Assembly: GCF_000485595.1 (NCBI RefSeq) | Contig: NW_014577719.1 | Coordinates: 68,231 to 90,644 of the forward strand | DNA length: 22,414 nt | DNA from: Priapulus caudatus | Taxonomy: Eukaryota; Priapulida; Priapulimorpha; Priapulimorphida; Priapulidae | Reading direction: 5' to 3' | Shown here: piece after piece, positions 22,201-22,414 of the stretch | Layout of the letters: each line of letters begins with the position of its first letter | How positions within the stretch are numbered: position 1 is the stretch's first letter | Notes under the pieces: generated by a model | The model's database searches: none | What the model saw: the letters and a program-made list of their open reading frames with translations, nothing else | Told to the model about the DNA's origin: nothing | Position numbers and translations under genes: made by a program

Positions 22201-22230
22201 CGTGACACACCAAATGGGAAATCGTGTCAT
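1907..22230 (-). CDS. foxred2: FOXRED2-like (ERFAD) FAD-dependent oxidoreductase gene, ten coding exons
   Basis: This is the only protein gene I recognise. Family knowledge: FOXRED2/ERFAD is a soluble ER-lumen flavoprotein that takes part in ER-associated degradation of misfolded glycoproteins. What is seen: a signal peptide, the FAD Rossmann motif GAGPAG, the block [20 protein letters not shown], the segment [17 protein letters not shown] (after indel allowance), [41 protein letters not shown] and [18 protein letters not shown], all in family order. Coding exons: E1 22026-22230 (second copy 11819-12023), E2 21365-21585 (11172-11399), E3 20806-20915 (10606-10715), E4 9077-9350, E5 8399-8629, E6 7909-8075, E7 7369-7534, E8 3774-3901, E9 3119-3229, E10 1907-2217. 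Phases match at every junction except E3/E4, where E4 carries indels. The model gives about 640 residues. E1-E3 exist twice. The copy next to E4 is frameshifted and the intact copy lies 10 kb upstream, so the true transcript path is uncertain. Confidence 0.92.
2225..2445 (-). repeat. Long pyrimidine tract in intron 9 (purine-rich on +)
   Basis: The plus strand is almost pure G/A (GGGAGGGAGGAGGGGAGGGG and similar). In the transcript this is a C/U-rich tract of about 200 nt directly upstream of the E10 acceptor. It acts as, or has grown from, the polypyrimidine tract. Its mirror-like purine runs could form triplex or G-quadruplex DNA on the plus strand. Confidence 0.7.
2630..2835. repeat. T-rich low-complexity tract in intron 9
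   Basis: T homopolymers are interrupted by single G or C bases (TTTTTTGTTTTTTTTG type). It yields a meaningless Phe-rich frame on the plus strand. In the transcript it is A-rich with AAAAC-like steps. It is followed by an AT-rich stretch to about 2940. Intron 9 spans 2218-3118. Confidence 0.8.
3119..3229 (-). CDS. foxred2: foxred2-like exon 9
   Basis: The exon is 111 bp. The acceptor is a T-run followed by GCAG, and the donor is GTGAGTCC. The first two bases complete a glycine codon begun in E8. The translation is [20 protein letters not shown] and then [17 protein letters not shown]. The [13 protein letters not shown] block is a hallmark of FOXRED2. It ends with one base that pairs with the CC at the start of E10. 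There are no frameshifts. Confidence 0.93.
3416..3441 (-). repeat. Partial copy of the exon-9 acceptor (decoy 3' splice site)
   Basis: On the minus strand the sequence GTTCGTGTTTGTTGCAG followed by GAGAGGGAA nearly repeats the true E9 acceptor at 3220-3249, about 190 bp away. It includes the first bases of the exon. The reading frame behind it does not continue FOXRED2-like protein, so it is probably not used. Confidence 0.6.
3463..3772 (-). repeat. 22-bp minisatellite filling the 5' half of intron 8
   Basis: On the plus strand the unit is ATGTGGTTCACC followed by TATGTTTCCT. It is repeated about 14 times with scattered substitutions and indels. On the minus strand it begins within about 20 nt of the E8 donor and contains AGGTGAACC. 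The donor string GTAAGAAAA is itself repeated 15 nt downstream. The array shows the same donor-side placement as the 23-bp array in intron 7. Confidence 0.85.
3774..3901 (-). CDS. foxred2: foxred2-like exon 8
   Basis: The exon is 128 bp, with acceptor GTGTCCTTCAG and donor GTAAGA. It reads [19 protein letters not shown], then [20 protein letters not shown] and NFSG. This matches the family segment EYLEEFPI...L..E...G and the xxEYGxNFSG motif. The first base completes the Asp codon split with E7, and the last base starts the Gly codon shared with E9. It is intact. The exon is too short to stand out alone as an open frame and was placed by phase and homology. Confidence 0.9.
3902..4625 (-). other. 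3' part of intron 7, non-repetitive
   Basis: I see no coding potential. The only structure is a direct repeat. The block from about 4322 (AAATAATCTGGGTGCAGAAT, then CGGTAACGACGTCAGTAGTA and GCAGTAACGCTGTAGCAT) recurs from about 4522 with a few changes. Between and after the copies, short CTCTACCACTCTAGCATTTC-like strings look like degenerate forerunners of the 23-bp array that follows. Confidence 0.6.
4626..7370 (-). repeat. ~2.7 kb array of 23-bp units starting at the exon-7 splice donor
   Basis: On the plus strand the unit is CTCTCTACACATCTAACC followed by ACGCA. It is repeated on the order of 115 times with single-base indels and a variant ACAAGTCTACCATG early in the array. On the minus strand every unit contains AGAGAGTGCGTGG. 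The last coding bases of E7 plus its donor read AGAGA|GTGCGTGG, so the exon end and donor form the first unit of the array. The array occupies the 5' side of intron 7. Many units differ by +1 or -1 base, which may reflect noisy reads as well as true divergence. Confidence 0.93.
7369..7534 (-). CDS. foxred2: foxred2-like exon 7
   Basis: The exon is 166 bp. The acceptor is TTTTCTCCCCGCAG. Two bases complete an Ala codon from E6, giving [19 protein letters not shown], then [19 protein letters not shown] and [20 protein letters not shown]. The motifs AWPA, RRVNEAS and LYQMFxVLADVI are conserved in FOXRED2. The donor was set by phase. Ending at GA before GTGCGT gives MLRDNKRR across the junction, with exactly the family's spacing to the EAFPI block. 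The donor is therefore the first repeat of the neighbouring minisatellite. Confidence 0.92.
7909..8075 (-). CDS. foxred2: foxred2-like exon 6
   Basis: The exon is 167 bp, with acceptor CTTGTTCTCGGCAG and donor GTAGGT. It reads [20 protein letters not shown], then [20 protein letters not shown] and [15 protein letters not shown]. The [28 protein letters not shown] stretch is the C-terminal FAD-contacting region of this flavoprotein family. Phases fit E5 (two bases before, one base here) and E7 (one base here, two after). No frameshift is present. Confidence 0.94.
8277..8378. repeat. Short tandem repeat in intron 5, unit about 12 bp
   Basis: Units of the GTAATGTTGGC type repeat about seven to eight times, interleaved with the complementary form GCGTAATGCCAATAC. 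The array can therefore also fold back on itself. It lies about 20 nt downstream of the E5 donor on the minus strand. Confidence 0.65.
8399..8629 (-). CDS. foxred2: foxred2-like exon 5
   Basis: The exon is 231 bp, with acceptor TTCCCTTCCCAG and donor GTGAGCC. It reads [20 protein letters not shown], then [20 protein letters not shown], then [20 protein letters not shown] and DFSLFNG. [15 protein letters not shown] and YDRVIxCLGxxxDFSxF are strong FOXRED2 signatures. The latter precedes the substrate-side face of the flavin site in the family. The frame is clean and agrees with E4 (two bases carried) and E6. Confidence 0.95.
8800..9076 (-). repeat. G-rich tract at the 5' end of intron 4 (C/T-rich on +)
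   Basis: On the minus strand the intron opens at the E4 donor with GTGAGGGAGGGGGAAG. It continues for about 270 nt as GGTGGGTGGGGAGGGG-type units, at least two of which repeat with AAAAGGTGGG spacing. Many GGG runs could form G-quadruplexes in the transcript and act as intronic splicing enhancers. GGTGGGTG also mimics the donor. Confidence 0.75.
9077..9350 (-). CDS. foxred2: foxred2-like exon 4, with several single-base indels
   Basis: The acceptor is TCTCCTCTTGTAG and the donor GTGAGG. The frame is broken. STLIEH is followed, one extra base later, by [26 protein letters not shown], the second dinucleotide-binding motif (family form GxGNSAFE), comes next. The end reads RLAWATHYVGYLG only if one extra C and one extra A are ignored. 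The middle (about 9110-9165) fits no single frame. The start should encode the conserved ATG loop but reads only approximately. Net length is close to expectation, so I regard it as a real exon in low-quality sequence rather than a dead one. True pseudogenisation cannot be excluded. Confidence 0.8.
9365..10209 (-). repeat. ~840-bp (GA)n tract in intron 3, a giant pyrimidine tract in the transcript
   Basis: The plus strand is almost uninterrupted GA/GGA/GAGAC. The transcribed strand sense is (CU)n running up to the E4 acceptor. The three long Ser/Leu-rich open frames here are translations of this repeat. It may form triplex DNA. It is present only beside the copy of E3 at 10606-10715 and is absent beside the copy at 20806-20915. 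Confidence 0.92.
10606..10715 (-). pseudogene. foxred2: foxred2-like exon 3, frameshifted copy
   Basis: The acceptor is CGCTTTTAG and the donor GTATGT, and the length of 110 bp is the same as the intact copy. It starts [14 protein letters not shown] one-base deletion relative to the intact copy then shifts the frame (reading AKMFHR to a stop). A one-base insertion near the end restores the length. If these are sequencing errors the exon is functional. In the family this stretch is the strand-turn-strand VQYNT...FxLTDxxG region following E2. Confidence 0.75.
11172..11399 (-). pseudogene. foxred2: foxred2-like exon 2, frameshifted copy
   Basis: The borders are preserved (acceptor CGCGGCAG, donor GTATGC), but the exon is 228 bp against 221 bp in the intact copy. 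Several indels scatter the protein over three frames: [14 protein letters not shown] and RRQARV are recognisable fragments. The changes are spread evenly and are mostly +1, as expected from uncorrected long reads or early decay. Confidence 0.75.
11425..11670. repeat. 35-45 bp minisatellite in intron 1, copy A (one unit fewer)
   Basis: GGTTCCGGAAACGCGATCGG-type units occur about six times, with spacers such as AACAGGTGAGGACA. The same array in block X' (21612-21885) carries one additional 35-bp unit. The core TTCCGGAA is palindromic. Plus-strand frames through it are repeat translations. Confidence 0.8.
11819..12023 (-). pseudogene. foxred2: foxred2-like exon 1, frameshifted copy
   Basis: It starts [20 protein letters not shown], then [19 protein letters not shown], after which a missing C destroys the FAD motif (APAPLDCRW instead of GAGPAGLQM). 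Compensating indels restore [11 protein letters not shown] before the donor GTAAGG. Its length of 205 bp is identical to the intact copy. A functional product would need the indels to be errors. Confidence 0.8.
12098..12105 (-). promoter_or_regulatory. TATA box candidate, copy A
   Basis: TATATAAG on the minus strand lies about 75 bp before the E1 start codon, within CTCTATATAAGCG. The same element stands at the same distance in the duplicate block. TTTTTTCTCTAGTTACAG just upstream of the ATG also resembles a splice acceptor, so a non-coding first exon further upstream is an alternative. Confidence 0.5.
12728..13000. mobile_element. Foldback/MITE-like element, arms about 110 bp, copy A
   Basis: The left arm (CAATTTCCTGTATAATGG, then CAAATGCTCATCTGC and GCTGGCGCTGCCGCACCGCT) is mirrored by the right arm (GCGTGCGGCAGCCAGCGTGG, then GCAGATGAAGGCATTTGG, then CAGGAAATTGTCG). 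The AT-rich core of about 65 bp includes ATATATTTATGTCAC. No internal gene or clear target duplication was seen. A second copy lies at 17524-17800. Confidence 0.7.
13145..13420. repeat. (CT)n/(CA)n compound microsatellite, copy A
   Basis: Runs of CTCTCT and CACACA alternate with short linkers such as CACGCACAAGCTC. The overlapping open frames (His/Thr- and Ser/Leu-rich) are translations of the repeat. The homologous tract is at 17945-18235. Confidence 0.88.
13868..14544. mobile_element. MITE with TA target duplication and nested inverted repeats, copy A
   Basis: The ends match as inverted repeats. The left end is GCTGTTAGTACCTATAGCCG followed by CTTACATTAACTGCC. The right end is AGTTAATGTAAGCGGC followed by TATAGTACTAGAGC. 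TA flanks both sides (13866-13867 and 14545-14546). Inside, a second inverted repeat runs from about 13960 (CAGCGGGAGCTAATGTATTT) to about 14245 (GGGGAATACATAGTTCCCGC). There is no transposase frame, so it is non-autonomous. The TA duplication suggests a Tc1/mariner-type or similar helper, by inference only. Confidence 0.8.
14150..14186. repeat. A homopolymer of about 23 nt in the MITE, copy A only
   Basis: A run of A follows TTTTTGTCC. The matching place in the other copy (about 18950-18960) has no such run. It may be a sequencing or consensus artefact or a real length variant. Confidence 0.6.
15474..15985. repeat. Palindromic region flanked by CATAGT/CATACT hexamer repeats
   Basis: A hexamer array (CATACTCATAGTCATAGT type, 15474-15539) is followed by an arm at 15550-15587 (CTATGTCCCCTAGGGTACTG, then CCGGAACGTACCCTGG). 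This arm recurs inverted at 15896-15932, where another hexamer array (about 15948-15973) follows. Between the arms, TATTGACGTTAGTATA repeats about three times (15746-15806), and GGTACGGTCCGG and GAGTAGGCG recur in direct orientation. No gene is apparent. Met/Thr/Ser frames come from the hexamers. Confidence 0.75.
16091..16131. repeat. Short hairpin, arms about 15 bp
   Basis: CTGTCAGACACTGTG pairs with CACACTGTGTGTGACAG across a loop of about eight bases. It may be a remnant of a small inverted-repeat element. Confidence 0.55.
16156..16286. mobile_element. 131-bp palindromic MITE with GC-rich core
   Basis: The left end is GCTCTAGTACTATACTATAG, then CCCGCTTACATTAACTGCC. The right end is GGCAGTTAATGTAAGCGGGC, then TATAGTACTAGAGC. 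Almost the whole element is stem, and the core is CCGCCGCCGCCG. TA flanks both sides (16154-16155 and 16287-16288). It shares its terminal sequence with the larger MITEs at 13868 and 18656, so it is probably a minimal deletion derivative. Confidence 0.82.
16304..16659. mobile_element. 356-bp MITE of the same family, internal sequence inverted
   Basis: The termini are GCTCTAGTACTATAGCCCGC and its complement TATAGTACTAGAGC. They are followed by a second shared segment (GTACAGTTGCCGCAGGGCTA), so the arms are about 55-80 bp long. The interior (about 16380-16590) is the reverse complement of about 14230-14430 in the larger MITE (shared words CCGTTTGAAGTTCG and TTAGAGGTT). TA follows on the right (16660-16661). 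The left flank reads TTC, not TA. Confidence 0.78.
17524..17800. mobile_element. Foldback/MITE-like element, copy B
   Basis: This is the homologue of 12728-13000 inside block Y'. CAATTTCCTGTATAATGCCG and CAAATGACTCATCTGC are on the left, with GCAGATGAGGCATTTGACG and CAGGAAATGTGTCG as the mirrored arm. The core contains the same ATATATTTATGTCAC. Confidence 0.7.
17945..18235. repeat. (CT)n/(CA)n compound microsatellite, copy B
   Basis: Counterpart of 13145-13420, with different run lengths. The His/Thr/Ser-rich frames are repeat translations. Confidence 0.87.
18656..19321. mobile_element. MITE with TA target duplication, copy B
   Basis: Counterpart of 13868-14544, about 10 bp shorter. TA is at 18654-18655 and 19322-19323. 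The right end CTATAGTACTAGAGC is intact. The left end (GCTCGTGTACTTAAAGCCGC) is degraded. It lacks the long A run of copy A. Confidence 0.78.
20806..20915 (-). CDS. foxred2: foxred2-like exon 3, intact copy
   Basis: The exon is 110 bp, with acceptor CGCTTTTAG and donor GTATGT. It reads [20 protein letters not shown] and then [16 protein letters not shown], ending with two extra bases. This corresponds to the family segment VQYNT...FxLTDxxGxxYxC that precedes the ATG loop. No other open frame marks it. It was found by looking for the roughly 40-60 residues missing between E2 and E4. E2 ends in phase 0, which fits the GTT start. Confidence 0.85.
21365..21585 (-). CDS. foxred2: foxred2-like exon 2, intact copy
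   Basis: The exon is 221 bp, with acceptor CTCTCCGCTGCAG and donor GTATGC. The first two bases complete the Gly codon begun by E1. It reads [20 protein letters not shown], then [20 protein letters not shown], then [20 protein letters not shown] and AKLGLK. The FFxxYPRHRxLISINKRxTG and [10 protein letters not shown] blocks are very strong FOXRED2 signatures. The exon ends in phase 0. Confidence 0.95.
21612..21885. repeat. 35-45 bp minisatellite in intron 1, copy B
   Basis: About seven units built on GGTTCCGGAAACGCGATCGG. The first three are regular 35-mers ending GTGAGGACA-like, and the later ones are longer and more diverged (GGGTTCCGAAAATGCGATCG, GGGTTCTGGAAACGCG). There is one more unit than in the copy at 11425-11670. 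Confidence 0.82.
22026..22230 (-). CDS. foxred2: foxred2-like exon 1, intact copy (signal peptide and FAD motif)
   Basis: ATG at 22228-22230, donor GTAAGG, 205 bp ending in phase 1. [20 protein letters not shown] then SHA is a good cleavable signal peptide, with cleavage likely before [10 protein letters not shown]. It continues [20 protein letters not shown], then [22 protein letters not shown] with the following acidic residue in VVYERE is the classical FAD-binding beta-alpha-beta fold at the mature N-terminus. This start was chosen because the hydrophobic signal follows it directly. An upstream in-frame ATG at 22275 would put non-signal sequence in front. Confidence 0.94.
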
Positions 22231-22307
22231 TTCTGACGATCTGTAACTAGAGAAAAAACATGGTAATCTCCACACACAACATAGCCATGGCCCATGGGCA
22301 TTAGACG

Positions 22308-22315
22308 CTTATATA
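22308..22315 (-). promoter_or_regulatory. TATA box candidate, copy B
   Basis: TATATAAG on the minus strand lies about 78 bp upstream of the intact E1 start codon. It is conserved in position with the one at 12098-12105, although spacing shows a small GGCCCAT insertion between TATA and ATG. The conservation is not independent evidence because the blocks are duplicates. Confidence 0.5.
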
Positions 22316-22338
22316 GCTAGGGTAAGACATGGTTAAAG

Positions 22339-22414
22339 TGATTACGTCACCGCAAATAGTAAAAAATAACAAAAATATTTCCACTTTTTCACAAAATATA
22401 AGTAATTCTGTTTA
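22339..22414. other. Short unique upstream flank
   Basis: An AT-rich end of the window with no match to block Y, which occupies the corresponding place beside the other E1 copy. It contains TGATTACGTCACC, whose TTACGTCA core resembles a CRE/ATF-type site. This is a loose motif match only. Confidence 0.3.

Larger units (their letters stand above)
20420..22338. repeat. Block X': second copy of the exon 1-3 region, exons intact
   Basis: Starts ACAAGAGTGAAGTTGGGG directly after block Y' and ends at ATGGTTAAAG, after which the sequence (TGATTACGTCACC onward) differs from block Y. All three exons read cleanly here, unlike block X. Confidence 0.9.

Overview
The window looks like nuclear DNA of an animal, probably a marine invertebrate. 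A single gene is broken into about ten short coding exons with canonical GT/AG borders. Its introns are filled with minisatellites, microsatellites and small inverted-repeat transposons, and there is no bacterial-style gene packing. The species cannot be fixed from the sequence. Amphioxus is one candidate, suggested only by the style of the intronic minisatellites.

The one gene I can support is on the minus strand. It is a FOXRED2-like (ERFAD) FAD-dependent oxidoreductase, a soluble flavoprotein of the ER lumen that works in ER-associated degradation. Read right to left, the coding exons are: E1 (signal peptide and FAD-binding GAGPAG), E2, E3, E4 (second nucleotide-binding region), E5, E6 ([12 protein letters not shown]), E7, E8, E9 and E10 (C-terminus, stop at 1907-1909). 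Splice phases agree at every junction from E1 to E3 and from E5 to E10. The assembled protein is about 640 residues, close to the vertebrate length of just under 700.

Layout from left to right. 1-1906: 3' flank with two foldbacks and a degenerate 30-bp repeat beside the stop codon. 1907-3901: E10, E9 and E8, with a purine tract, a T-rich tract and a 22-bp minisatellite in the introns. 3902-7368: intron 7, mostly a ~2.7 kb array of 23-bp units that starts on the E7 splice donor itself. 7369-9350: E7, E6, E5 and E4. 9365-10209: a (GA)n tract in intron 3, which is a ~840-nt pyrimidine tract in the transcript. 10210-22338: block X (E3, E2, E1 and promoter, frameshifted), block Y (3.5 kb, no gene), block Z (1.3 kb of inverted repeats), block Y' and block X' (E3, E2 and E1 again, intact), all in the same orientation.

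The X-Y-Z-Y'-X' arrangement is the main structural puzzle. Copies differ mostly by one-base indels, which points to noisy long-read sequence or two haplotypes placed end to end. However, the intron-1 repeat also differs by one whole unit, which is a real sequence difference. The frameshifted copy sits at normal intron distances from E4, while the intact copy lies 10 kb upstream. The most novel-looking biology is the set of minisatellites anchored on 5' splice sites. They create roughly a hundred decoy donors inside intron 7 and show a similar, weaker pattern in introns 8 and 4.
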